A stretch of 53,099 bases of DNA from NCBI GenBank assembly GCA_030445775.1, contig JASUTC010000005.1, positions 1-53,099 on the forward strand, given 5' to 3'. The stretch's first letter is position 1, and each line of letters starts with the position of its first letter. Of the stretch, positions 38,502-47,222 are shown piece by piece. The notes beneath the pieces are model-generated. The model saw only the letters and a list, made by a program, of their open reading frames with translations, searched no databases and was not told the origin of the DNA. This DNA comes from Thermotogaceae bacterium. GTDB lineage: Bacteria; Thermotogota; Thermotogae; MWEM01. Both the position numbers and the translations under genes were made by a program.

Positions 38502-39359
38502 GTGAAAAAGATGGAAAAAAGAATCCTGGGAAGAACTGGTAAAGAACTTTCGATTATTGGGTTTGGTGGAATACTGGTAATGGATGAGACGGCAAGTGAA
38601 TCCGAAAGACTTGTTAAAAAAGCCATAGATAAAGGGATCAACTACTTTGATGTGGCTCCAAATTATGGCAACGCACAAGAGATGCTTGGTCCCGCGTTAA
38701 AGCCTTATCGGGATGATGTGTTTTTAGCCTGTAAATCTGAATTAAGGGATTATGATGGCGTTATGAGCGATTTTTCGGAATCACTGAGATTGTTAAAAAC
38801 CGACCATATTGATTTGTATCAACTTCATGCTGTTACTACGGATGAGGATGTGGATAGAATCTTATCAAAAAACGGAGCCCTTAAGGCCTTTTTAGAGTTA
38901 AGGGACAAAGGAGTCATTCGATATATTGGCTTTTCAGCTCATACTGAAGAAGCTGCTTTGCGTTTACTGGAAAGCTTTGATTTTGATACCATTCTGTTTC
39001 CGTTTAACTGGGTCACTTGGAACAAAGACGATTTCGGGAAAAAACTCATGTCAGTGGCTCGTGAAAGAAACTTGGGCATATTGGCTTTAAAAGCCCTTGC
39101 AAAAAGAGCACTTACCAAGAATGAAAAGAGAGCTTATCCCAAAGCCTGGTATTATCCGGTTGAAACATTTGAAGAGGCTCAAAAGGCCTTAAGATTTACC
39201 TTGTCACTTCCCGTTACGGCTGCCGTGACGCCCGGACACGAGAAGTTTTTCGACTGGGCTTGTGAGATTGCAGATGATTATTCTCCTATTACAGATGAGG
39301 AGTTGAAAGAATTAAAGGAAAAGGCAACTGAATTAACTCCTATTTTTCCTGAAAATTGA
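38502..39359 (+). CDS. Aldo/keto reductase
   Basis: A 285-residue TIM-barrel AKR with the catalytic tetrad Asp47, Tyr52, Lys75 and His106 in FDVAPNYG, LACKSE and YQLHAV. Family members reduce aldehydes and ketones with NADPH. The C-terminal ferredoxin-like Cys cluster found in some Thermotogae AKRs is absent. It is a single-gene unit with AAAGGAG before the ATG. Substrate unknown. Confidence 0.9.
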   Translation: MKKMEKRILGRTGKELSIIGFGGILVMDETASESERLVKKAIDKGINYFDVAPNYGNAQEMLGPALKPYRDDVFLACKSELRDYDGVMSDFSESLRLLKTDHIDLYQLHAVTTDEDVDRILSKNGALKAFLELRDKGVIRYIGFSAHTEEAALRLLESFDFDTILFPFNWVTWNKDDFGKKLMSVARERNLGILALKALAKRALTKNEKRAYPKAWYYPVETFEEAQKALRFTLSLPVTAAVTPGHEKFFDWACEIADDYSPITDEELKELKEKATELTPIFPEN

Positions 39360-39407
39360 TTTGCATTCGATTGATCACTTTCAGTTTCTTTAATTTTGTT
39401 GTTTTTA

Positions 39408-39416
39408 TGGTAAAAT
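39408..39416 (+). promoter_or_regulatory. Extended -10 element
   Basis: TGGTAAAAT about 42 bases ahead of the small exported protein gene at 39458; no -35 identified. Confidence 0.35.
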
Positions 39417-39457
39417 AAATACATTAGACGTTAAAGTCAATGAATAAGGTTGATGAG

Positions 39458-39952
39458 ATGAAAAAATATGTTTGCGTTTTTATTCTTTTCTTTTTAACAT
39501 TCTATGGTTTCGCTGTTCAATACAGTGATGATTATTTTGGATTGTCTCTTGAATTTCAAAAAGCTGATTTTATAAAGAGTTTTGAGTCTAAAGAGTATTT
39601 TAAAAGCGATACAATCAGTTTTATTTTTACCTATGGTCCTTCCTTTTCAGGTCCTGTCAGATTTCAAATTGGAGCTGGTGTCCACGAACTTTCAGATTAT
39701 TATCTTAACGGCGGGATAGAATTGAGGGTTTTGGAATTTTTAAACACCGTGAAGGGAAGAATCTTTGGACTATATTTGAATGCGGATCTCAAGATGGGTT
39801 TAGATTATGTGGAAACAGCTGTAAAAGGTAAAATCTTCATCCCTTTTTCTGCGGTTGGAGGTTTACAGATAGGTTTTGGGGTGAATCACAATATAGAACC
39901 GCTTTTTTCTATCGCATATTCCGGGGGGGTTTATCCTCTTCAAACAAAATGA
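39458..39952 (+). CDS. Small exported protein, possible outer-membrane barrel
   Basis: A 164-residue protein with signal peptide MKKYVCVFILFFLTFYGFA. The mature part alternates hydrophobic and polar residues with aromatic girdle residues (for example SFIFTYGP, IFGLYLNADL), which suggests a small beta-barrel or beta-sandwich at the outer membrane or toga. I chose ATG 39458: an AAGG lies before it, while ATG 39440 has none and would spoil the signal peptide. It is followed after 34 bases by a small lipoprotein gene, likely co-transcribed. No family recognised. Confidence 0.6.
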   Translation: MKKYVCVFILFFLTFYGFAVQYSDDYFGLSLEFQKADFIKSFESKEYFKSDTISFIFTYGPSFSGPVRFQIGAGVHELSDYYLNGGIELRVLEFLNTVKGRIFGLYLNADLKMGLDYVETAVKGKIFIPFSAVGGLQIGFGVNHNIEPLFSIAYSGGVYPLQTK

Positions 39953-39986
39953 TTAAGAACACATATCATAAAAAGGGGGAATTAAT

Positions 39987-40358
39987 GTGTTTAAAAAAAT
40001 GAGCTTTTTGATTGCTTTAGTGTTGATTATTTTTGCTTTTAGCAGCTGTTCCGTGGTATTTCAGTCCCAAGATGGTAATTTGGGTTATTTTCCACAAGCT
40101 TCAGGGAGACCGGTGGGAAGTTTTTCTGAATCCGGAGAATTGTGGTACATCATTAGTCCCATGCTTTTTAATTTGAACGATACCAATCTTAAACTCGACC
40201 AACTGATAAGAACCGGTTTATCCCCTTATCGTGCTGATTTCGCCAAAGAGTTAAAAATTATTGAGGGCTATACTTTCGTTGATTTTGTTATCAGTTATTT
40301 TGTACCCATTATTGGAAGGGAAACAATTACAGTTGAAGGGGAAGCTTATCAACAATAA
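39987..40358 (+). CDS. Small lipoprotein (TRL-like?)
   Basis: A 123-residue protein with signal peptide and lipobox FSSC (Cys21). The end of the mature part (EGYTFVDFVISYFVPIIGRETITVEGEAYQQ region) faintly resembles TRL-family lipoproteins, which is only a suggestion. GTG 39987 is preceded by AAGGGGG with seven-base spacing. It ends just before a terminator at 40364, so it closes the unit with the exported protein upstream. Confidence 0.6.
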   Translation: MFKKMSFLIALVLIIFAFSSCSVVFQSQDGNLGYFPQASGRPVGSFSESGELWYIISPMLFNLNDTNLKLDQLIRTGLSPYRADFAKELKIIEGYTFVDFVISYFVPIIGRETITVEGEAYQQ

Positions 40359-40363
40359 CAAAC

Positions 40364-40391
40364 GAGGGGGCTTTTACGCCTCCTTTTTCTT
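40364..40391 (+). terminator. Intrinsic terminator hairpin
   Basis: GAGGGGGC (40364-40371) pairs with GCCTCCTT (40378-40385, using G-U pairs) around TTTTAC, followed by TTTTTCTTT in all. The T-tract runs up to the ribosome site of the next gene, whose start is at 40398 or 40404. Confidence 0.7.
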
Positions 40392-40397
40392 TGGGAA

Positions 40398-41741
40398 ATG
40401 AAAATGAAAAAATTCGTATGTTTAGGTCTTGATTGTGCTGATCCCAAATTAATTTTTGAAGAATTTTCCAATGATTTACCGAATTTATCCAATCTGATGA
40501 AAAATGGATCGTATTCTCCCTTGAAGTCAACCATTCCTCCCATAACCGTTCCCGCTTGGATGAGTATGTTAACCGGAAAAGATCCTGGAGAATTGGGGCT
40601 TTACGGATTTCAAAACAGATTGGACAGGTCTTATGAAAATATCCTGATACCAAACGCTGCAATGGTAAAATACGATACGATATGGCAAACCCTTTCAAAA
40701 ATGGGATTTAGTTCATTAATCATTGGTGTGCCATTGACTTACCCCCCAAAACCTTTCAAGGGGAATATCATTACGAGTTTTTTTACGCCATCCGTTAAAA
40801 GTAATTACACTTTTCCAAAAAGTCTGAAATACGAAATAACTTCGTGGGTGGATCGTTATCTTTTTGATGTGGAAAACTTGAGGACTGTTGACAAAAAAAG
40901 TGTATTGAGGGACGTCTACGAAATGACAAAGAACAGATTCGAGATTGCCTACAGACTTTTAAGAAATAAAGAGTGGGATTTTTTCATGATGGTTGAGATG
41001 GGAACGGACCGGATGCATCATGCTTTTTGGGCACATCATGATCATACTCATTCCAAACATGATCCGAACAGCCCTTTTATCGATTCAATTTTTAAGTACT
41101 ATCGATATGTGGATAAAAAGATCGGTGAGTTACTTGAAATACTACCCAAAGATACAAACGTTTTGATCGTGAGTGATCACGGAGTACAGAAGATGAAAGG
41201 CGGTATTGCCATCAACGATTGGTTAATGGATCATGGTTTACTGACGTTAAAGAGAAAACCAAAAGCGATCACAAGGATAGAACAGTTGATAACAGAAGAA
41301 ATAATTGATTGGGGGAAAACTTCCTGCTGGGCATTTGGTGGTTATTACGGAAAATTGTTTATCAATGTAAAAGGTAGAGAGACAATGGGGTTAATCCATC
41401 CTGAAGAATTGAAGGCTTTTAAGGATGAGTTAGAAAAAAACATTTTTGATATTAAAGATGAAAATGGAAGAACTATGGATACTAAGATCTACAGGCCGGA
41501 GGCTATTTACAAAAAACTACGGAATATTCCACCGGATCTAATGATCTATTTTGGTAATTTATCTTGGAGAGCTATCGGAACGATTGGAAATGACAGTATC
41601 TGGATACATGAAAATGATACTGGTCCGGATGATGCCAATCATGCCCAGCATGGCATTGCCATATCATCCAGCAAGCATTGCCCAAAAAACATCACACAGG
41701 TTTACGATCATATTCTTAACCATTTTATTAGTGCCCAATAA
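40398..41741 (+). CDS. Alkaline phosphatase-superfamily phosphodiesterase
   Basis: A 447-residue protein of the type I phosphodiesterase/nucleotide pyrophosphatase family. The early block LGLDCADP gives a metal Asp, TIPPITVPAWMSMLTG contains the nucleophile Thr, EMGTDRMHHAFW gives Asp and His, VSDHGVQ gives Asp-His, and HAQHG near the end gives the last His. Such two-metal enzymes hydrolyse phosphodiesters. No signal peptide, so a cytoplasmic or membrane-associated action is likely; substrate unknown. ATG 40404 is better spaced from GGGA and would remove two residues. It starts just after a terminator and has no visible promoter of its own. Confidence 0.83.
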   Translation: MKMKKFVCLGLDCADPKLIFEEFSNDLPNLSNLMKNGSYSPLKSTIPPITVPAWMSMLTGKDPGELGLYGFQNRLDRSYENILIPNAAMVKYDTIWQTLSKMGFSSLIIGVPLTYPPKPFKGNIITSFFTPSVKSNYTFPKSLKYEITSWVDRYLFDVENLRTVDKKSVLRDVYEMTKNRFEIAYRLLRNKEWDFFMMVEMGTDRMHHAFWAHHDHTHSKHDPNSPFIDSIFKYYRYVDKKIGELLEILPKDTNVLIVSDHGVQKMKGGIAINDWLMDHGLLTLKRKPKAITRIEQLITEEIIDWGKTSCWAFGGYYGKLFINVKGRETMGLIHPEELKAFKDELEKNIFDIKDENGRTMDTKIYRPEAIYKKLRNIPPDLMIYFGNLSWRAIGTIGNDSIWIHENDTGPDDANHAQHGIAISSSKHCPKNITQVYDHILNHFISAQ

Positions 41742-41780
41742 CAGTACCCTCCTCTCTTTCTTTTGTCTCAATCTTAAATA

Positions 41781-41789
41781 TGATAGAAT
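41781..41789 (+). promoter_or_regulatory. Extended -10 element of MerR-methyltransferase gene
   Basis: TGATAGAAT with a poor TTTTGT-like -35 (41761-41766). It lies 35 bases before the start codon. Confidence 0.4.
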
Positions 41790-41823
41790 CAATTAAACAT
41801 CCTTTTCATTGGAGGAGTATAAA

Positions 41824-43047
41824 GTGAAAATCGGTGAATTTGCCAGAAAATTTGACGCAAGAATTGATACCATTCGATATTATATTGACAACGGGATGAT
41901 CTTACCCGAAAAATTACATAGCCAATACCGTTTTGATGATAAATGTGTGGAAGATATGACCTTGATCAAGGAACTTAAACAGATGCGTTTCAAGATAACT
42001 GAAATCAAAAAGATCCTTTCTTTCAAAAGATTAACAAACCTCATAGATAAAACGAACTTGGAATACTATGCCCAGTTTTTCAATGAAAAGAAAGAAGACC
42101 TGATTGAAGAAAAGAAAGAGATTGAAAAGGCCATTAAAGCGGTTGATGAAAAGATAACTGAAATTGAGACTGTAAAGAAAACATTGAAAACCAAAATTGG
42201 AATTCCTTTGCAGTTCTTCAATCTGCTTTACTGTCCAAGATGCCAAAAGAATCTAAAACTCTACAATGCCATTGTAGACGGGAATTCTATTTATAACGGA
42301 GAACTTCATTGTGATTGTGGCTATCTGGCATTAATACAAGATGGGATTATCATCGATCATAACATCGGCGAATCTTATAAGAAGGTTATGGAAGTGAATA
42401 AATATTCCCCTGAAGCGTATTTGGAACAGACGGATACACTATTTATCAGTTTTACTCAAAAGTCGTTTCAATGGGTGATCAAACGTCTCGATTTGGAATC
42501 CCTAAACAATCAGATAATTATGGAAATCGGAACGGGAAATGGCATGGTCATGACAAATGTGATCAAGGAAATTGCAAAATCGAATTATTTTATTGCCACG
42601 GATAACAGTTTGGAGCAATTAAAAAGAACTAAATCCCTGATGGAAAAAAACGGTATTGGACAAAATTCTATATTTATTGCCTCCAATTACAATGAAATCC
42701 CGTTAAAATGGGGAAGTGTAGATATTGTTTTGGATATTTTTGGCACCACCAATCAAGTCTTCCATCAGGAAGAATTTTTATTTGAACATATTAAACCTTA
42801 CTTGAAACAGGCTGGCACCCTTTTCGGAACGTATATTTATTTGAAACCCAGTTCCTCACAGTTTAAACCCAACTTCAGGAAGTACAGAAAGTATTTCATG
42901 TTGGAAGCCATCAAAACCTCACTTAATGACTTTGAAATCGAAGATGCTTCCACATTTGGCTTCACAACTTCCAGAGGGGATTTGATCAATGTACTGGGCG
43001 AAGGATCCAAGATCCATCAATGGGCCTGTCAAGCAAAAAAGCTTTAA
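41824..43047 (+). CDS. MerR HTH - zinc ribbon - SAM methyltransferase fusion
   Basis: This 407-residue protein joins three parts. Residues 1-70 are a MerR winged helix (VKIGEFARKFDARIDTIRYY; typical Y-I-D-N-G-M turn). Residues about 75-125 form a Lys/Glu coiled coil, the MerR dimer helix. Residues 137-140 and 163-166 (CPRC and CDCG) are a four-Cys zinc ribbon. From about 215 it is a class I methyltransferase with the SAM loop EIGTGNG at 234-240 and the Asp-containing ATDNS. I chose GTG 41824, six bases after GGAGGAG; the longer TTG start would include that ribosome site. The target of methylation and the sensed ligand are unknown; autoregulation and self- or drug-modification are possibilities. 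Confidence 0.85.
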   Translation: MKIGEFARKFDARIDTIRYYIDNGMILPEKLHSQYRFDDKCVEDMTLIKELKQMRFKITEIKKILSFKRLTNLIDKTNLEYYAQFFNEKKEDLIEEKKEIEKAIKAVDEKITEIETVKKTLKTKIGIPLQFFNLLYCPRCQKNLKLYNAIVDGNSIYNGELHCDCGYLALIQDGIIIDHNIGESYKKVMEVNKYSPEAYLEQTDTLFISFTQKSFQWVIKRLDLESLNNQIIMEIGTGNGMVMTNVIKEIAKSNYFIATDNSLEQLKRTKSLMEKNGIGQNSIFIASNYNEIPLKWGSVDIVLDIFGTTNQVFHQEEFLFEHIKPYLKQAGTLFGTYIYLKPSSSQFKPNFRKYRKYFMLEAIKTSLNDFEIEDASTFGFTTSRGDLINVLGEGSKIHQWACQAKKL

Positions 43048-44138
43048 AATTGTCCTTGGGGAATCTGTTGGGTGATACAATGAATATTTCCGCCACCCAG
43101 AAGAACTTCCCTGGAATAAACGGGTATGACTTGTCTTTCAGGGAAATGACTTTGAATCTTGTCAATAGCGCACTCGTCTTCTGGAACATCAAAAACCGGC
43201 AGAATAACAACATGATTGGCAATGTAGAAATTGATGTAAGAGCCTGTCAGTCTGTCCCCGGGAAATCTCTTTTTTGCTGATCCCTCTTGCAAACCCAAGT
43301 ATTCTTTTTCATTCATAAACATCGGCTGAGGTTGTCGTATTTTCTCCACGACGATAGGTTGTCCTTGCGCATTCACTTCGTTATTTAAAATCTCAAATGC
43401 TTTTTGACTGATGGGATGTTGGGGATCAGTTGTATCATCGGTCCATGTCAAAAGAACCACCCCGTCCGGGGCAAAACAGCAAAGGTTGTCCACATGTCCG
43501 TTGGTTTCATCGTTGTAAACACCTTGAGGAATCCATATGATTTTTTCAATCCCAAGATAATCCCTGAAAATGGCTTCCATTTTTGCCTTTGTCATCGTTG
43601 GATTTCTATTCTCGTTGAGCACACATTCTTCTACAGCGATTAAAGTTCCCTTTCCATCCACATGAATCGCCCCACCTTCCAATACAACCCGGGGTTTGTA
43701 ATGATCAGCTCTTAAAAAATCAAATAAACGCTGGCATACCTTGCTGTCTTTTTCCCAGTGTTCATATAAACCGTCTGTTTCGCCTCCCCAGGCGTTGAAA
43801 TCCCAGTCAATGCCTCTGAGAGTTTTTGTTTGTCTGTTTTTGATAAAAGTGGGGCCGATATCTCGCATCCAAGAATCGTTGTATTCTAGTTCTATCATTT
43901 GAACTGCAGGAGAAAGAAAACGTCTGGCAACACCGAATGATGCCTTTCGTGTCCCCATGAAAACCTTTTCAGATGTGGAAATCAAATTTGCAACCGTTGC
44001 AAATGTTTTAGCTGCAGGAATGGCATTCTCTCTCCAACTATCACTTCTATACGGCCAGAGCATTAAACAACCGGAATGGGGTTCAAATTCTGCAGGCATG
44101 ATAAAGGCATCATTTCTCGGTTTTGTTTTCAGGTGCAT
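43044..44138 (-). CDS. aguA: Agmatine deiminase
   Basis: About 364 residues of the porphyromonas-type peptidylarginine deiminase/agmatine deiminase family. Blocks: MPAEFEPHSGCLMLWPYR near the start, NDSWMRDIGPTF, EGGAIHVDG, NGHVDNLCCF and the nucleophile Cys354 in GGGNIHCITQQIPQ. It converts agmatine to N-carbamoylputrescine and ammonia. ATG 44138 (MHLKTKPRNDAF) is preferred to TTG 44177, which would overlap the previous gene. It is the last gene of the transporter operon. The usual next enzyme, N-carbamoylputrescine amidase or carbamoyltransferase, is not in the window. The stop codon overlaps that of the convergent MerR gene. Confidence 0.94.
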   Translation of the reverse strand: MHLKTKPRNDAFIMPAEFEPHSGCLMLWPYRSDSWRENAIPAAKTFATVANLISTSEKVFMGTRKASFGVARRFLSPAVQMIELEYNDSWMRDIGPTFIKNRQTKTLRGIDWDFNAWGGETDGLYEHWEKDSKVCQRLFDFLRADHYKPRVVLEGGAIHVDGKGTLIAVEECVLNENRNPTMTKAKMEAIFRDYLGIEKIIWIPQGVYNDETNGHVDNLCCFAPDGVVLLTWTDDTTDPQHPISQKAFEILNNEVNAQGQPIVVEKIRQPQPMFMNEKEYLGLQEGSAKKRFPGDRLTGSYINFYIANHVVILPVFDVPEDECAIDKIQSHFPERQVIPVYSREVLLGGGNIHCITQQIPQGQF

Positions 44139-44151
44139 TTTTATCACATTC

Positions 44152-45138
44152 CTAATCGTCAAATAGCCAGCAAGCAACGGAGTGGTTGTCTGTAATTGGC
44201 TGTAGTTGTGGCATCTCTTTTTTACAACGTTCCATCACTTCCGGACATCGGGTGTTAAATGGACACCCTTTGGGTGGATTAATTGGACTTGGGGGTTCAC
44301 CTTCAAGATGGATTTTATCAAGTTTTCGTTGTTTTGGATCCCAATGAGGAATGGATTTCATCAGAACGCGGGTATACGGATGTGAGGTGTGATGAAAGAC
44401 CTCGTCTGCTCTACCCGCTTCCATAACACTTCCCAAATACATGACCATGATGCGATCACTCACATGATGAATCAAATCCAGATCATGGGAAATGAAAAAA
44501 TAGGCCATTTGTTCTTGCTCTTTTAATTCCTGAAGCAAGTTGACAATTTGACTTTGCACAGAGACATCCAAGGCAGAGGTGGGTTCATCACAGACAATGG
44601 CTCTGGGTTTTAACGCCAAGGCTCTTGCTATGGATATGCGTTGTCTTTGGCCGCCGCTGAACTCATGGGGATATCTGGCAGTGTATTCCGGATACAGACC
44701 CACTCTTTCCAGAAGGTATTCAATGTACTCGTCTCTTTCTCGTTGATTGGGATAAATTTTGTGTACATCCAGGGGTTCTCTGAGAATATCCCCGATGGTC
44801 ATGCGTGGATCTAATGAGCTGAAAGGATCTTGAAACACCATTTGAAAATCTCTTCGAAAGCGTTTCAACTGATGTTTGTCAACAGCCTTTTCAAGATGGA
44901 GTAGTTTCTTTTCCGGAGTGATATATTCAAGTGTTCCACCTGTAGGTGTATAAATGCGGGTAATGACTCTTCCCAGTGTTGTTTTTCCACATCCGGACTC
45001 ACCAACAATTCCCAAGGTCTCATTTTCGTTAAGTTCAAAGTCAACACACTCCAAAGCTTTTACATGTCCGGCAGTTTGAAGAAAGATACCCTTGCGTATA
45101 GGAAAATATTTTTTTAGATTTGTACCCTTTACGATCAT
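44152..45138 (-). CDS. oppF: Peptide ABC transporter ATPase OppF/DppF
   Basis: A 328-residue ABC ATPase with Walker A GESGCGKTT, ABC signature SGGQRQR, Walker B AIVCDEPTSAL, and the oligopeptide-type C-terminal cysteines (GCPFNTRCPEVMERCK) that can hold an iron-sulfur cluster. Overlaps the oppD gene by four bases (ATGA) and lies 13 bases before aguA. Confidence 0.94.
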   Translation of the reverse strand: MIVKGTNLKKYFPIRKGIFLQTAGHVKALECVDFELNENETLGIVGESGCGKTTLGRVITRIYTPTGGTLEYITPEKKLLHLEKAVDKHQLKRFRRDFQMVFQDPFSSLDPRMTIGDILREPLDVHKIYPNQRERDEYIEYLLERVGLYPEYTARYPHEFSGGQRQRISIARALALKPRAIVCDEPTSALDVSVQSQIVNLLQELKEQEQMAYFFISHDLDLIHHVSDRIMVMYLGSVMEAGRADEVFHHTSHPYTRVLMKSIPHWDPKQRKLDKIHLEGEPPSPINPPKGCPFNTRCPEVMERCKKEMPQLQPITDNHSVACWLFDD

Positions 45139-46127
45139 TGGCTTTCAACTCCGTCTGTTTTGTTTTGTTTCAAATACAACCAACAGGAACAAACATGCCC
45201 ATTCTCAAAAGCGACTGGATCAGGGTCTTTCTGTTTACATATTTCCATCGCATGGGGACACCTTGGATGAAATCTACACCCTTCAGGAAATTCAAAGGCA
45301 CGTGGTACAGTTCCTTTAATAAATGGAAGGATTTGCCCTTTCATTTCTCTTTTCAACCTCGATGCCAGTAAGCCCTTAGTGTAAGGGTGTTTGGGATGAT
45401 CGAAAAGTTCTACTACATCCGCCTTTTCTACAATTTTGCCCGCATACATGACATGAATTCTATCGGATAATTCAGCAACTACTCCCAGATCATGGGTGAT
45501 GAAAATAATGGAAGTGTTGAATTCATTCTGGAGATCACGCATTAAATTTAAGACTTGAGCTTGAATGGTTACATCTAATGCAGTAGTGGGTTCATCGGCA
45601 ATCAAGACTTTTGGGTCACAGGCCAACGTTAAAGCGATGAGCATTCGTTGCAGCATCCCTCCGCTCATTTGATGAGGATATTCATCATATCTGTTTTCTG
45701 CTTCCGGAATGCCTACTTTATTGAACATAGCTATGATTTTATCACGAATTTCAGGTTTGTTTAATTTAGAATGAACGGCAACCGCCTCTGCCGCTTGATC
45801 GCCAACAGTGTACAACGGATCAAAAGCAGACATGGGTTCCTGGAAGATCATTCCAATTTCTTTTCCCCTTAATTTGTGATAAGCCTTGTTGGACAAACCA
45901 ACCAGTTCTTGGCCGTGATATTTGATGCTTCCTTCAATCATTGCAGGTGGACTTTTTAGTAAACCCAAAATAGTTTGGGCGGTGACACTTTTGCCACAGC
46001 CGGATTCTCCTACTAAAGCCAGAATTTCATTCTCTCTCAGCTCAAAGGAAACATCATCCACAGCTTTGACAATCCCTTCATCCGTTTTAAAAAATGATTT
46101 TAAATGTTCTACTTGAATTATACTCAT
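45135..46127 (-). CDS. oppD: Peptide ABC transporter ATPase OppD/DppD
   Basis: A 330-residue ABC ATPase: Walker A GESGCGKSVTAQ near 39-50, the signature MSGGMLQRM, Walker B VLIADEPTTALD, and the C-terminal CRFHPRCPHAMEICKQ cysteines. Forms the ATPase pair with OppF. Overlaps oppC by four bases and oppF by four. Confidence 0.94.
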   Translation of the reverse strand: MSIIQVEHLKSFFKTDEGIVKAVDDVSFELRENEILALVGESGCGKSVTAQTILGLLKSPPAMIEGSIKYHGQELVGLSNKAYHKLRGKEIGMIFQEPMSAFDPLYTVGDQAAEAVAVHSKLNKPEIRDKIIAMFNKVGIPEAENRYDEYPHQMSGGMLQRMLIALTLACDPKVLIADEPTTALDVTIQAQVLNLMRDLQNEFNTSIIFITHDLGVVAELSDRIHVMYAGKIVEKADVVELFDHPKHPYTKGLLASRLKREMKGQILPFIKGTVPRAFEFPEGCRFHPRCPHAMEICKQKDPDPVAFENGHVCSCWLYLKQNKTDGVESQ

Positions 46128-47221
46128 ACTTTATCAACCGTCCTGTAAGGATCTAAGGCATCTCGAAGAGCATCTCCAACAAAATTAAAGGAGAGAACCG
46201 CCAAGATGATAAACAGACCCGGTATCATTAACCAGGGGTGTGCCTGAATATCTGATAGAGATTGTGCCTGTTTAAGCAGTAAACCCCAGCTGGTCATGGG
46301 TTCCTTGATCCCAAGACCAAGAAAACTGATGGAACTTTCTCCAAGGATCATCCCGGGGATTGAAAGAGTGGAGACCACCACAAGATACGTTACAGTATTG
46401 GGGATCAGGTGTTTTGTGATGATCTTGAAATTGGATTGACCAATCACCTGAGCAGCTAAAATGTATTCCTTTTCACGGAGACTGAGTACCATTCCTCTTA
46501 TTACTCTTGCCACACCCATCCAACCGATGAATGATAAAACGATAACAATTCCCAAATAAACGGTAGTACTCGGCCATGTGGGCGGTAACAACATTGCCAG
46601 TGCCAACCAAAGGGGTATTCGGGGAAAAGACCTCAGTATTTCAATTAAACGCTGGATAACAACATCAATCCATCCTCCATAATAACCCGAAAAGGCTCCA
46701 ACAACCGCTCCTATGACCACTGCTATTAATGTACCGATCAATCCAGCGGTTAGTGAAACTCTCCCGCCAATCAACACTCTTGAGAATAAGTCTCTTCCGA
46801 AGCGATCACCACCGAACAAGTACAATACGGCATCATCCTGAAGCCCGATTCCAAACAAGTGAATATCCGTTTCCCAAAGTCCCCAAAATTTATAAGTGTC
46901 ACCACGAACAAAAATACGGATCGGATAAATTTTTTCCTCATCTTTGACATATTTGACGGCAAAGGTCACCGGATCTCTGCTTTTTGTCATACCGTAAACA
47001 TGGGGGCCGATGAACTCCCCATCCTTTCTCCAATGAATCTTAGTCGGTTCACTAAAAGTGAAATCCCGCTTTGTGCTTTGATAGTTATAAGGTGCTAAAA
47101 AATCAGCAAACAATATCATCAAATAGAGAAGGATTAATATGATCATTCCTATGATGCCCAACTTGTGCTTAAAAAAGGCCTTTCGAACTCTAAGCTCTGT
47201 ATTTCCCTTCAATTTTCCCAC
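46124..47221 (-). CDS. oppC: Peptide ABC transporter permease OppC
   Basis: A 365-residue permease: one N-terminal helix, a large extracellular insertion (about 45-140; longer than in enteric OppC) containing the DKDREFTS-like segment RDLFSRVLIGG after it, then five helices with the EAA loop in the region RVIRGMVLSLREKEYILAAQ. It forms the channel with OppB. It follows oppB with one base between. Confidence 0.92.
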   Translation of the reverse strand: MGKLKGNTELRVRKAFFKHKLGIIGMIILILLYLMILFADFLAPYNYQSTKRDFTFSEPTKIHWRKDGEFIGPHVYGMTKSRDPVTFAVKYVKDEEKIYPIRIFVRGDTYKFWGLWETDIHLFGIGLQDDAVLYLFGGDRFGRDLFSRVLIGGRVSLTAGLIGTLIAVVIGAVVGAFSGYYGGWIDVVIQRLIEILRSFPRIPLWLALAMLLPPTWPSTTVYLGIVIVLSFIGWMGVARVIRGMVLSLREKEYILAAQVIGQSNFKIITKHLIPNTVTYLVVVSTLSIPGMILGESSISFLGLGIKEPMTSWGLLLKQAQSLSDIQAHPWLMIPGLFIILAVLSFNFVGDALRDALDPYRTVDKV

Positions 47222-47222
47222 C

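Noticed and set aside
39440-39460. Upstream ATG 39440 for the exported protein
   Set aside because: It has no ribosome site and would put acidic residues in front of the signal peptide.
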